Shown here: one piece after another, positions 7,278 through 14,024 of the stretch
Layout: each line of letters opens with the position of its first letter
Numbering within the stretch: the stretch's first letter is position 1
DNA from: CAZQKW01 sp964594075
Lineage (GTDB): Bacteria; Desulfobacterota; WTBG01; CAIYCZ01
Length of the DNA stretch: 16,554 nucleotides
Direction of reading: 5' to 3'
NCBI GenBank assembly: GCA_964594075.1
Contig: CAZQKW010000064.1
Location: 1 to 16,554 of the forward strand
Notes under the pieces: generated by a model
Told to the model about the DNA's origin: nothing
Seen by the model: only the letters and a program-made list of their open reading frames with translations
The model's database searches: none
Position numbers and translations under genes: made by a program

Positions 7278-7730
7278 ATGGTTTATCTGCTTGTTCAGTT
7301 GATAGTGTTAGTGTTCCTGTCTGTGCAGACGGCGCCGGCCCAGGACTACGCTGCCGGCAGCGTGCAACACGGCGCTATAACCGTTGTCCTAACCGGATTT
7401 GAGAATGACCAGGGAGTGGTAAAATTGAGCATGTGCCAATCTGAGGATGAATTCCAGAACAAAATACCGCCATTCTGCGCCGCCACAAAGGAGCTCAAAA
7501 ATAGAACCGCAAAGTGGACGCTTAAAAATATTCCCTACGGCAGCTACAGCATAAAAGTATTTCATGATGAGAACGCTAATGGAAAACTGGATACCAATGT
7601 CCTGGGTATGCCCATTGAACGCTATGGATTTTCAAACCAGGCACGCGGACAATTCGGTCCGCCGCCGTTCTCCAGGGCTGCATTCATGCTGAATTCCCCG
7701 CATAAAGAAATAACAATCCATGTTCAGTAG
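7278..7730 (+). CDS. Secreted DUF2141-family protein
   Basis: A 150-residue exported protein. Residues 1-21 form a signal peptide (MVYLLVQ..., ending TAPA). The rest matches DUF2141 (COG4704): YSIKVFHDENANGKLDTN (about 90-107), then LGMPIERYGFSNQARGQFG (109-127) and GPPPFSRAAFML. The D-E-N-A-N-G-K-L-D loop (98-105) resembles an EF-hand/dockerin calcium loop. C53 and C67 could form a disulfide. GAGGA lies 9 nt before ATG 7278. The fold is probably a small immunoglobulin-like beta sandwich; the molecular role of the family is not known to me. It stands just before crtI, and I recall DUF2141 genes near carotenoid genes in other bacteria, so an envelope role linked to the carotenoid product is possible but unproven. 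The family call is strong. Confidence 0.87.
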   Translation: MVYLLVQLIVLVFLSVQTAPAQDYAAGSVQHGAITVVLTGFENDQGVVKLSMCQSEDEFQNKIPPFCAATKELKNRTAKWTLKNIPYGSYSIKVFHDENANGKLDTNVLGMPIERYGFSNQARGQFGPPPFSRAAFMLNSPHKEITIHVQ

Positions 7731-7978
7731 CAATCATAACAGCAGAGCATGGTTTTTAGATATGATTATAAGGGCAGGTATAGAGGAGTGGTATTAGCTG
7801 AATCTGCCTATCGCTGCCCCATCGCGGACGGTCAAAAGTGCTATGAAAGAACCGGGAACCACAGGAAACCGCAGAGCAGAACAAAACCAGTGCTGGTTCC
7901 CTCTTGCCATAAACCGTTTTTCGCTATGCTCTGCGGTTAATTATTGACCATATCACCAATCTAAACAGGAGACGTTTC
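7731..7978 (+). other. 248-bp intergenic region with nested inverted repeats before crtI
   Basis: No convincing gene. A perfect 12-bp inverted repeat, AACCGCAGAGCA 7867-7878 and TGCTCTGCGGTT 7927-7938, is interleaved with an 8-bp one, GGGAACCA 7854-7861 and TGGTTCCC 7894-7901, and AACCAG/CTGGTT at 7885-7890/7893-7898. The block GCAGAGCA also occurs directly at 7742-7749, so three segments can compete for the TGCTCTGC partner. This could be a structured leader for crtI, a terminator-like fold for the DUF2141 gene, or a decayed repeat; the 'accacaggaaaccgcagag' phrase resembles purine-rich dispersed repeats of many environmental genomes. AGGAG at 7967-7971 serves crtI. Confidence 0.45.
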
Positions 7979-9436
7979 ATGACTAAGCGGGTAGCAATTG
8001 TGGGTGCGGGAGTTGGCGGTCTTGCCACCGCCGCGCGGCTGGCACATCGCGGCTATGCGGTAGAGGTGTTTGAAAAGCTTTCCCGCTGCGGCGGGCGCAA
8101 TCACATCATTGAGGACCAGGGCTTTTTGTTTGACACGGGACCGTCATTTGTGCTCATGCCGGATTTTTTTGAGGAGCTATTTACCTTTTGCGGGAAAAAG
8201 CTGACTGACTATCTTGATTTTATGCCGCTGGATGAACACTACAAAATCTTTTATCCGGACGGAACGTCCGTTACCGTGTACCGGGACAGTGAGAAAACCA
8301 AGGAAGAACTGGAGAAGATAGAGACGGGAAGCAGCCGCGGCTTTGATCGTTTTATCGCAGAAACCGCCCGCATCTACAATATCGTGCGGCCGCTTATGAA
8401 CACATGCTATACCAAAAAAGCGCTGCTTAATCCCCGGTACTGGCTGTTAATCAAAAAATTGAGGGCCTGGGAGTCTTACTGGAATTTTGCGAAGCGATTT
8501 TTCTCAAGCGACAAGCTCTGCTACGCCTTCACGTTTGAATCAATGTTTATCGGCGTGTCCCCCTTTGTGGCACCGGCCTTTTACAGCGTTATTACCTATG
8601 CTGACCATGTGCAGAAAATATTTCACCCCCGCGGCGGGATGTATCAGATTCCGCTCGCGCTGGAGAAGCTGTGCACATCGTTTGGCGTAACGTTTCATTT
8701 CGACAGACCGGTAAAAAAAATCGGACCGCATGATGGTTCATTGAAACTGAGCGCTGATGAATCGGACCGACACTTTGACACCGTCGTGATCAACGTCGAT
8801 TATCCCTACGCGCAACGCGTGCTTTTGTCGCGAAGAATTCCCCGCTATAGTTATTCTTGTTCCACCTATCTCATGTATCTCGGCCTCAAGACCAAGGTGC
8901 CGGGACTCAGCCACCATAATCTGCTCTTTGCGGAGGATCTGAAAAAGAATGTCCGGCAGATTTTCACCGACAAAACGATACCCGACGACCCGTCGCTGTA
9001 TATTCACGTGCCGACGGTTACTGATCCCTCGCTGGCTCCTCCGGGCGCCGATCTGGTGTATATTCTGGTGCCGGTTCCGAATCTTGAACAGGCACGGGAA
9101 AATTTCTCCGATCACGAGCAGGAATTCAGGAACATCGTTTTTGCAAAAATTCACCGCATGACCGGTATTCGGCTCGAGGAATTGGTCGCGGTGGAGCACC
9201 GCTTTTATCCGCAGGACTTCGTCACCCGGTATAATCTCCAGCATGGCGCCACTTTTGGGTTGGCACACAACCTCATGCAGAGCGCTTTCTTTAGACCGCC
9301 CAATAGGGATGCGTTTATCAATGGCCTCTACTATGTGGGGGGGAGCACGCAGCCGGGCGGCGGGCTTCCCGTGGTGCTGTCAAGCTCACGCATCGTTGCA
9401 GATCTCGTCAGCGGTACAGCCAGGCCTATTTATTGA
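7979..9436 (+). CDS. crtI: CrtI-type phytoene/carotenoid desaturase
   Basis: An FAD-dependent carotenoid desaturase of 485 residues, the normal CrtI length. The N-terminal dinucleotide fold VAIVGAGVGGLATAARLAHR (5-24) is followed by E-K and C-G-G-R-N (about 32-41), then FLFDTGPSFVLMPDFFEELF, and the C-terminal CrtI signature YYVGGSTQPGGGLPVVLSSS (about 451-470). CrtI enzymes convert phytoene to neurosporene or lycopene at the membrane surface without O2-dependent hydroxylation chemistry. It is the only desaturase here, so it probably performs all steps to lycopene (inference). Diapophytoene desaturase (CrtN) or other CrtI paralogues look similar, but the C20/C40 neighbours (GGPP synthase, CrtB, CrtY) favour phytoene. 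AGGAG lies 7 nt before the ATG. Its 3' end overlaps the convergent ispH by 11 bp. Confidence 0.93.
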   Translation: MTKRVAIVGAGVGGLATAARLAHRGYAVEVFEKLSRCGGRNHIIEDQGFLFDTGPSFVLMPDFFEELFTFCGKKLTDYLDFMPLDEHYKIFYPDGTSVTVYRDSEKTKEELEKIETGSSRGFDRFIAETARIYNIVRPLMNTCYTKKALLNPRYWLLIKKLRAWESYWNFAKRFFSSDKLCYAFTFESMFIGVSPFVAPAFYSVITYADHVQKIFHPRGGMYQIPLALEKLCTSFGVTFHFDRPVKKIGPHDGSLKLSADESDRHFDTVVINVDYPYAQRVLLSRRIPRYSYSCSTYLMYLGLKTKVPGLSHHNLLFAEDLKKNVRQIFTDKTIPDDPSLYIHVPTVTDPSLAPPGADLVYILVPVPNLEQARENFSDHEQEFRNIVFAKIHRMTGIRLEELVAVEHRFYPQDFVTRYNLQHGATFGLAHNLMQSAFFRPPNRDAFINGLYYVGGSTQPGGGLPVVLSSSRIVADLVSGTARPIY

Positions 9437-10268
9437 GACGTTTCAGATAATCAACAACCGCTTGAATAGTTGTAGCCGGCGTAGATGCGCCTGACGCCAC
9501 GCCAACGCTGCGGGCACCTCTGAACCACTCCGGCCGTAGTTCTTGTTTTGAGTGCACACAGTAGGTTTTTTTGTTCAACGCATGGGAAATCTGGCATAAC
9601 CGCTGTGTGTTTGCGCTGGTGCGCGAGCCGATAATCACCATCACATCATTTTCCAGTGGCATGGTTCTGATTTCTGCCTGCCGCAAGCGAGTAGGCTTGC
9701 AAATAGTGTTAAAAAACCGCACGTCCGGTATATAAGCCTTTAATTCGTCAATAATTTTAAATACCGTTTCAGCATTCTGCGTGGACTGGACGACCACCGC
9801 AGCTTTGCGAATCTTATTGACGGCGCGCACCGGAAACTGATGCAGGCGGTCAATCACAAGAGGGCGTTTATTGAGCTGGCCGACTATGCCATGCACCTCG
9901 TCGTGGTTGCGATCGCCGATGATGATAATCGCATACCCCTCCTGCTCCATGCGCTGGGCAATTTTATGGATGCCTTTGACCATCGGACAGGTCGCATCAA
10001 CGATCTTATACCCGCGACGCTGTGCTGTCTGGATTTTCTTGAGCGCGGTGCCGTGCGCGCCGAGCAGCAGGGTTTTGCCCGCCCCCCGTCCGATGCGTTT
10101 TATGCGTCTGATGCCGGCGCGTTCAATCTCTGTGATGACGTCTTCATTATGAACGAGGTCTCCCAGCATCTCCACCCGGGTGTCGGTGGCTATGGTTTTC
10201 TGCGCAATGTCAAGCGCCCGTTTTACCCCGAAACAAAACCCGCCAAAACGCGCGATATTAATTTTCAC
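9426..10268 (-). CDS. ispH: 4-hydroxy-3-methylbut-2-enyl diphosphate reductase (IspH/LytB)
   Basis: The last enzyme of the MEP pathway: it reduces HMBPP to IPP and DMAPP with a [4Fe-4S] cluster and two external electrons. 280 residues from GTG 10268. The three cluster cysteines are visible: C12 in GGFCFGVKRA, C94 in ATCPMVKG, C190 in NTICKPT. Also present are H41 (LVHNEDV), H72 (LGAHGTA), E124 with H126 (DEVHGIVG), and a S-x-N substrate site in SRTSANTQRL (the common second Ser is Ala). Start: an upstream in-frame ATG at 10343 adds 25 unrelated residues; GTG 10268 overlaps the crtB stop as GTGA and has GAGGTG 7 nt upstream. It is translated from the crtB transcript, placing precursor supply and carotenoid entry under one control. 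The 3' end overlaps crtI by 11 bp on the other strand. Confidence 0.96.
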   Translation of the reverse strand: MKINIARFGGFCFGVKRALDIAQKTIATDTRVEMLGDLVHNEDVITEIERAGIRRIKRIGRGAGKTLLLGAHGTALKKIQTAQRRGYKIVDATCPMVKGIHKIAQRMEQEGYAIIIIGDRNHDEVHGIVGQLNKRPLVIDRLHQFPVRAVNKIRKAAVVVQSTQNAETVFKIIDELKAYIPDVRFFNTICKPTRLRQAEIRTMPLENDVMVIIGSRTSANTQRLCQISHALNKKTYCVHSKQELRPEWFRGARSVGVASGASTPATTIQAVVDYLKRLNK

Positions 10269-11125
10269 CGATACGCACCTCGGAGGAAAATACGCAGGGC
10301 CATGGCAATTTTGCCGGCCGTGCTTACCCGGGCCCGCGTGCAAAACACGTCGTAATTATTTTTTTCAATTGCAGATAGTATGCCGGCATACAGGTCCTTC
10401 ATGGCGTATACGACAAACCGCGACCTGCGGTCGGCAAGCATGCTGATGCCTGCTGCAGCCCTCTCATAATAGGCGCGGGTGCGGCTGATTTGAAACTGCA
10501 TGAATGACTTAAACGCAGCGTCCACCGTGCCGCGGGAAAGATGCTCCGTGGAAATGCCAAACTGCTGCAGCTCCTGCCGGGGGAGATAGACCCGGCCCCG
10601 GTCAAGGTCCTCCCGAATATCCCGCAGTATGTTGGTAAGCTGCATGGCGACACCTAAGTGCACCGCGTGTGTTTCTGCCGCAGGGTTATGGGCGCCGAAA
10701 ATTTTCAGCATAATCAGTCCGACCACGCCGGCAACCTTATAGCAGTACTGGTATAACGCCGCAAAATCCTCATAGGCGGTATTGTTCAGATCCATGAACA
10801 TTCCCGCAATGAGCTCATCAAAATAGAGTTGGGGAATAGCAAAGGTTATGACCGTTTCCCGAAACGCCCTGAGCAGGGCATCAGACAGCGGTGCGCCGTC
10901 ATAGACCGCATGTATCCTCTGCTGCATCTGCGAAAGGTTTTCGGCAACTGCTGCAGATGAATCTTTGTCCACCAAATCATCGCTGATGCGGCATACAGCA
11001 TATACCGCATAAGCGGCAGCGCGTTTCTCTGCCGGCAGAAAATGCGAGGCGAAATAGAATGTTTTTGCGTGCTGCTTGGTTATGGTGCGGGCGGTGCGAA
11101 ATCCGTCTGCTGTGGATTTGTTCAT
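10265..11125 (-). CDS. crtB: Phytoene synthase (CrtB, squalene/phytoene synthase family)
   Basis: Condenses two GGPP to phytoene, the committed step of C40 carotenoids. 286 residues from ATG 11125. The family markers are in order: HAKTFYFASHFLP (19-31), AVYAVCRISDDLVD with the first D-D-x-x-D (49-53), IPQLYFDELIAGMFMDL (98-113), and LTNILRDIREDLDRGRVYLP (163-182) with the second Asp-rich motif D169-x3-D173. The cofactor is Mg2+; the location is peripheral to the membrane. ATG 11176 is an alternative start but adds a hydrophobic stretch unlike CrtB; neither has a clear ribosome site. It is followed by ispH with a 4-nt overlap and is divergent from crtYc, 83 bp away. Squalene synthase is a possible alternative, but the crtI and crtY neighbours favour phytoene. 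Confidence 0.95.
   Translation of the reverse strand: MNKSTADGFRTARTITKQHAKTFYFASHFLPAEKRAAAYAVYAVCRISDDLVDKDSSAAVAENLSQMQQRIHAVYDGAPLSDALLRAFRETVITFAIPQLYFDELIAGMFMDLNNTAYEDFAALYQYCYKVAGVVGLIMLKIFGAHNPAAETHAVHLGVAMQLTNILRDIREDLDRGRVYLPRQELQQFGISTEHLSRGTVDAAFKSFMQFQISRTRAYYERAAAGISMLADRRSRFVVYAMKDLYAGILSAIEKNNYDVFCTRARVSTAGKIAMALRIFLRGAYR
10276..10281 (-). promoter_or_regulatory. Ribosome binding site GAGGTG inside the end of crtB that sets the ispH start
   Basis: On the minus strand GAGGTG lies 7 nt before GTG 10268. Together with the GTGA stop/start overlap and the fit to the conserved IspH N-terminus, this decides the start against the longer frame from 10343. Confidence 0.75.
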
Positions 11126-11208
11126 ACCAATATTCAGTGCAGTAATGAAAAAAAGCGACCAAAGTTTCTGTTGCATCAGATGAACAGGATATATAAAATG
11201 CTCATCAT
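11126..11208. promoter_or_regulatory. Divergent crtB / crtYc promoter region
   Basis: An AT-rich 83-bp gap between two divergent starts must hold both promoters. On the plus strand TATAAA at 11192-11197 is a fair -10 box, with a weak TTGCAT at 11171-11176 (15-bp spacing). If it is used, the crtYc mRNA would have a 5' leader of only a few bases before ATG 11209. For the minus strand TTTATATA (rc of the same stretch) or GAATAT nearer crtB are possible -10 boxes. No operator is recognised. The location is well supported, the exact boxes are not. Confidence 0.4.
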
Positions 11209-11517
11209 ATGTCAACCTATATGACCGTTCTTATTATTGCAGGAATTGTCCCTTTAGCGCTTAGTTTCTGGCCGGGGCTTACATTCTATCAGAACATAAG
11301 GGCTCTGTTCATCAGCATAGTGCTGGTGGTGACCCTTTTTGGCGCATGGGATATTTTTGCCGTGTATCGGGGGCACTGGTTTTTTAATCCGGATGGCGTA
11401 TGGAGCGTGAAAATTATCAACCTGCCGGTTGAAGAGGTGTTGTTTTTTATTGTGATACCTTTCTGCTGTATTTTTACCTGGGAAGCACTAAACTATATTA
11501 ACGAGAAAATGCGGTGA
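11209..11517 (+). CDS. crtYc: Lycopene cyclase subunit CrtYc (heterodimeric type)
   Basis: A 102-residue integral membrane protein with about three helices (roughly 5-22, 31-50, 75-92). It carries the heterodimeric-cyclase signature W-D-I-F-A-V-Y-R-G-H-W-F-F-N-P (47-61) and NLPVEEVLFF (71-80), whose P-x-E-E acidic pair is essential in this family. CrtYc acts with CrtYd to cyclise lycopene ends to beta-rings; the pair is homologous to the fused archaeal/fungal CrtYB cyclase domain. Start ATG 11209 has no ribosome site; ATG 11221 is an alternative. The stop overlaps the crtYd start by 4 nt. C50 cyclase subunits (CrtYe/CrtYf, LbtA/LbtB) share the fold, but no lycopene elongase is in the window, so a C40 role is preferred. 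Confidence 0.88.
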   Translation: MSTYMTVLIIAGIVPLALSFWPGLTFYQNIRALFISIVLVVTLFGAWDIFAVYRGHWFFNPDGVWSVKIINLPVEEVLFFIVIPFCCIFTWEALNYINEKMR

Positions 11518-11810
11518 AAGAATACACGGTGCTTGCCGTTTTTTCAGTTCTGGCAACGATGGCATTAGACCGCACCAGCGGGGTGCGAGTCCTCAGAAGA
11601 AAACTTTACTACATTTTTTTTACCGTGATTATCGCCTTTAAACTCCTCGTGAACGGGTATCTCACCCGCCATATTGTAATGTATAATCCCAAATTTTTTA
11701 TGGGCATACGCATTGGCACCATTCCGCTGGAAGATTTTCTTTTTGGGTTCAGCATGGTGACCATAAGCATTATATGCTGGGAGTATTGTAAAAAAACCCA
11801 CCGTGCGTGA
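11514..11810 (+). CDS. crtYd: Lycopene cyclase subunit CrtYd (heterodimeric type)
   Basis: A 98-residue integral membrane protein, the partner of CrtYc. It shows N-G-Y-L at 47-50, V-M-Y-N-P-K-F-F at 55-62 and GIRIGTIPLEDFLFGFSMV (64-82), the conserved G-x-x-I-G-T-I-P-x-E-D-F-x-F-G-F signature of the second cyclase half, plus a closing W-E (89-90). It starts at GTG 11514 in a GTGA overlap with the crtYc stop, so the two subunits are translationally coupled and probably made 1:1. Its stop codon (11808-11810) directly abuts the stop of the convergent prenyl synthase gene, with no bases between. The fold cannot tell beta-cyclase from other ring types. Confidence 0.88.
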   Translation: MKEYTVLAVFSVLATMALDRTSGVRVLRRKLYYIFFTVIIAFKLLVNGYLTRHIVMYNPKFFMGIRIGTIPLEDFLFGFSMVTISIICWEYCKKTHRA

Positions 11811-12875
11811 TCAGCCTATCTGGAGAAGCTGCGCAGCAAACCGGCCTAAAAGATCCCGGTACTTTTTCTTCATGGCGAGGGAATCAAGCAGGTGCCGCGA
11901 TGTCCGATACAGCGCTTCAATCTCTTGCCGGGCAAACCCAAGCGCCCCCGTTGCAGAAATTATTTGTTTCATCGCCATTACATCAGCAGGGGTGACCTGC
12001 CTCCGGGATAATATCTTTTGCATCGTTTTTTTGTCCTTACTTGCGGCCGCGCGGTAGGCATACCATACCAAGATGGTTTTTTTTGCCTCCTGCAAATCAG
12101 CAAGAACCGATTTGCCAATGTCTTGTTCGCTGGCAAACATGCCCAGAATATCATCCTGGATTTGAAAGGCTCTGCCGATGCACACGCCATAGCGTGAAAG
12201 CGCAGCGCATTGCTGCCGGGAGGCGCCGGCAAGTTCTGCGCCGATAATCAACGGAGAGGCAAAAGAGTAATAGGCTGTTTTCAAGTCATAGGTTTTATAT
12301 ATATGATCTTTTGTTACGGTTTCTATATTCTCAGCACCATATAATAGTTCATTAAACTCGCCGGCTCCGGTGCAGATTGTTGTCTCGATAAATTTCTGGA
12401 GCGCGCGTTCCTTGCGCCTGTGGTCAATTTTTATAGAGAGAAATGCATAGAGCGCCATTGCATATAAGATGTCGCCAATAACTATTGCTAAATCCTGACC
12501 GTTAAATTTTAATTTTTTGAAACGCGCCAAATAATGGTTGAGCATGGTGTGCACAGCGGGCCCCCCGCGGCGCGTCTCTGATTTATCAATGATATCATCA
12601 TGGATCAGGGTAAAATCGTGCAGCAATTCAAAAGACAGAGCGCAGGTATAGAGATTGGATGCTGCTTTTCTGCTGAACCCGAGGTAGCCGACGATAAACA
12701 AGATCGGCCGAATGCGTTTGCCATCGCGGAGGACAAAATCCTGGATATTGTGGAGCAGCAGCGGAGAAAGCTTACAGAGCAGGAAGCGCCGATCTATGGT
12801 GGTAATAAATTGTTTAAGACTTTGCTCAATGCGTGCCTTTATGCGAAGCATCAGTTGCTCTGATTCGGTTTGCAT
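11811..12875 (-). CDS. crtE: Polyprenyl diphosphate synthase, probably geranylgeranyl diphosphate synthase (IdsA/CrtE type)
   Basis: A trans-isoprenyl diphosphate synthase of about 354 residues making the allylic precursor for CrtB. Motifs: GKRIRP (52-57) for IPP binding, the first Asp-rich motif LIHDDIID with D93-D94-x2-D97, and RRGGPAVH just after. The second Asp-rich motif is FQIQDDILGMF, a DDxxG form, followed by GKS and a DLQEAKKTILV stretch like actinobacterial IdsA-type enzymes. An aromatic residue (F88) stands five residues before the first motif, a position where aromatics limit the chain to C20 in type I GGPP synthases, consistent with GGPP. Start: ATG 12875 has a weak AGG upstream; GTG 12887 is the alternative (358 residues). 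It lies 63 bp downstream of the EFR1 gene, likely co-transcribed. The crtE symbol rests on context; geranylfarnesyl or FPP synthesis is not excluded. Confidence 0.92.
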   Translation of the reverse strand: MQTESEQLMLRIKARIEQSLKQFITTIDRRFLLCKLSPLLLHNIQDFVLRDGKRIRPILFIVGYLGFSRKAASNLYTCALSFELLHDFTLIHDDIIDKSETRRGGPAVHTMLNHYLARFKKLKFNGQDLAIVIGDILYAMALYAFLSIKIDHRRKERALQKFIETTICTGAGEFNELLYGAENIETVTKDHIYKTYDLKTAYYSFASPLIIGAELAGASRQQCAALSRYGVCIGRAFQIQDDILGMFASEQDIGKSVLADLQEAKKTILVWYAYRAAASKDKKTMQKILSRRQVTPADVMAMKQIISATGALGFARQEIEALYRTSRHLLDSLAMKKKYRDLLGRFAAQLLQIG

Positions 12876-12938
12876 TGCCTGTTTCACGCGTGGATGACCG
12901 CTTTCTTTGTCTGGGATTTATGTTTGGTGTCCGTTTTC

Positions 12939-13769
12939 CTAAGGGGTCGCATCCAGATAGGCAAGACGGCTCGTATAGCGCCCACGGGTGCCGATAAACG
13001 TGGAAATGGCGCTCGTCGGGCAGATATTATAACACCCCCAGCATCCGGTGCAGGCGCTGCTAAATCGCGGGTAGGGATTAAGAGAAATTGCATTGCTGGC
13101 ACAATACTTCTGACATATGCCGCAGCGCGTGCAGCGAGATTCGTTTACCTTTTTTGTTCCCATGATTGAACGCAGATAGGTCGGCTTATTGCCTCCGCCG
13201 ATGTAAGAAAAAGGGTTTAAAAATGCATAGCTGAGCACAACCGGTGTTACAGCATTATTCTGCGCGCACTTGATTATTGACTGATAAATAATTTCACAGA
13301 ATTCGTGTATTGAGGGCAGATCACGTGTATCGGGCCGACCTTGGTTCGGCGTGATACCTGCCAACCGTGCCACCGGCCAGCTTACCTCGGCACAGAATTG
13401 GTGTGCAGCACATACCACCCATTTTTTCTTATTCAGTATTTGAGAGAGCATCCATAAACTGCTGGCGCTTAATCCGGCACAGGTAATATAGATAAAAGCC
13501 GGTTTTCCCGGCACTGCCGGCAGACGCGCCATGAAATCAGTCATGGAAAAAGCCGGCCTAAAGCCCATTACCGGGCAGCCAAATCCGATCATGGTAAAGT
13601 CATCAATATCTGAGGTATCGTGCTGGTGCGCAATGTTTCTGGTTACCACCTCGACCCTGCGCTGGGTTAACTGTTTTGCAATCTGGCCGGTTGCCCATCC
13701 CGTGTTGCCCGAAGCGGTATGGAAATAAATGAGCGTGCGATAGCCGTGGGGCTTGTTTTCTCTATCCAT
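12939..13769 (-). CDS. EFR1-type ferredoxin: flavodoxin-like domain fused to 2[4Fe-4S] ferredoxin
   Basis: A cytosolic electron carrier of about 276 residues. The N-terminal flavodoxin-like domain opens with a FMN-phosphate loop, YFHTASGNTG (about 15-24), and continues with FGCPVMGF and YITCAG. The C-terminal bacterial ferredoxin domain has two clusters: C213-x2-C216-x2-C219-x3-C223 and C240-x2-C243-x2-C246-x3-C250. This is the layout of 'EFR1 family ferrodoxin' proteins, common in anaerobes, whose partners are generally unknown. Start ATG 13769 is chosen because the flavodoxin strand begins shortly after; GTG 13802 would add 11 residues. It precedes the GGPP synthase gene on the same strand by about 63 bp. 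A donor role for IspH (needs two electrons, flavodoxin-dependent in E. coli) or for the U32 protein is inferred from context only. Confidence 0.9.
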   Translation of the reverse strand: MDRENKPHGYRTLIYFHTASGNTGWATGQIAKQLTQRRVEVVTRNIAHQHDTSDIDDFTMIGFGCPVMGFRPAFSMTDFMARLPAVPGKPAFIYITCAGLSASSLWMLSQILNKKKWVVCAAHQFCAEVSWPVARLAGITPNQGRPDTRDLPSIHEFCEIIYQSIIKCAQNNAVTPVVLSYAFLNPFSYIGGGNKPTYLRSIMGTKKVNESRCTRCGICQKYCASNAISLNPYPRFSSACTGCWGCYNICPTSAISTFIGTRGRYTSRLAYLDATP

Positions 13770-14024
13770 CGTGCATCCCGGTGTTGTTCTGATTTTGCTC
13801 ACCTGACAGTTTTATACGCGCCGCAGACACTCTATTATGTAGCAGAAATACCCGATATCGTCCAATGCAAATCTGCGCCGGTGCCCCGTAAAAAACTGAG
13901 CTGCACGTAGACCGCCACATTTTTATAAGGTCATTTCGCTCGTTTCATTTTAAAAGAGTTTGTGTTAGTGATGGTGCGTTATGCATTTAAAGGACACGAG
14001 TAAACTGCCACAAAATTCAATCGC
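13770..14024. other. Divergent intergenic region between the EFR1 gene and comEC
   Basis: About 255 bp with no gene I can support. It must contain promoters for both directions. Toward comEC, TTATGCATTT (13979-13988) is AT-rich and TAAACT (14001-14006) is a weak -10 candidate; no Shine-Dalgarno stands before ATG 14025. No clear operator, terminator or RNA gene was seen. Confidence 0.35.

Noticed and set aside
7749..7940. A 63-codon open frame between the DUF2141 gene and crtI
   Set aside because: It has no ribosome site or recognisable domain, and it is made largely of the inverted-repeat block at 7854-7938, so its composition reflects the repeats rather than a protein.
8738..9268. A 176-codon minus-strand open frame inside crtI
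   Set aside because: It is the reverse of a strongly conserved CrtI coding region, with no independent start signal or domain.
10269..10343. A longer ispH from ATG 10343
   Set aside because: It would overlap crtB by about 80 bp, has unrelated N-terminal residues, and ignores the GAGGTG site and GTGA overlap at 10268.
13719..13910. A 63-codon plus-strand open frame over the EFR1 start
   Set aside because: It overlaps the antisense start of a well-supported gene, has no family resemblance, and its tail is ordinary intergenic sequence.
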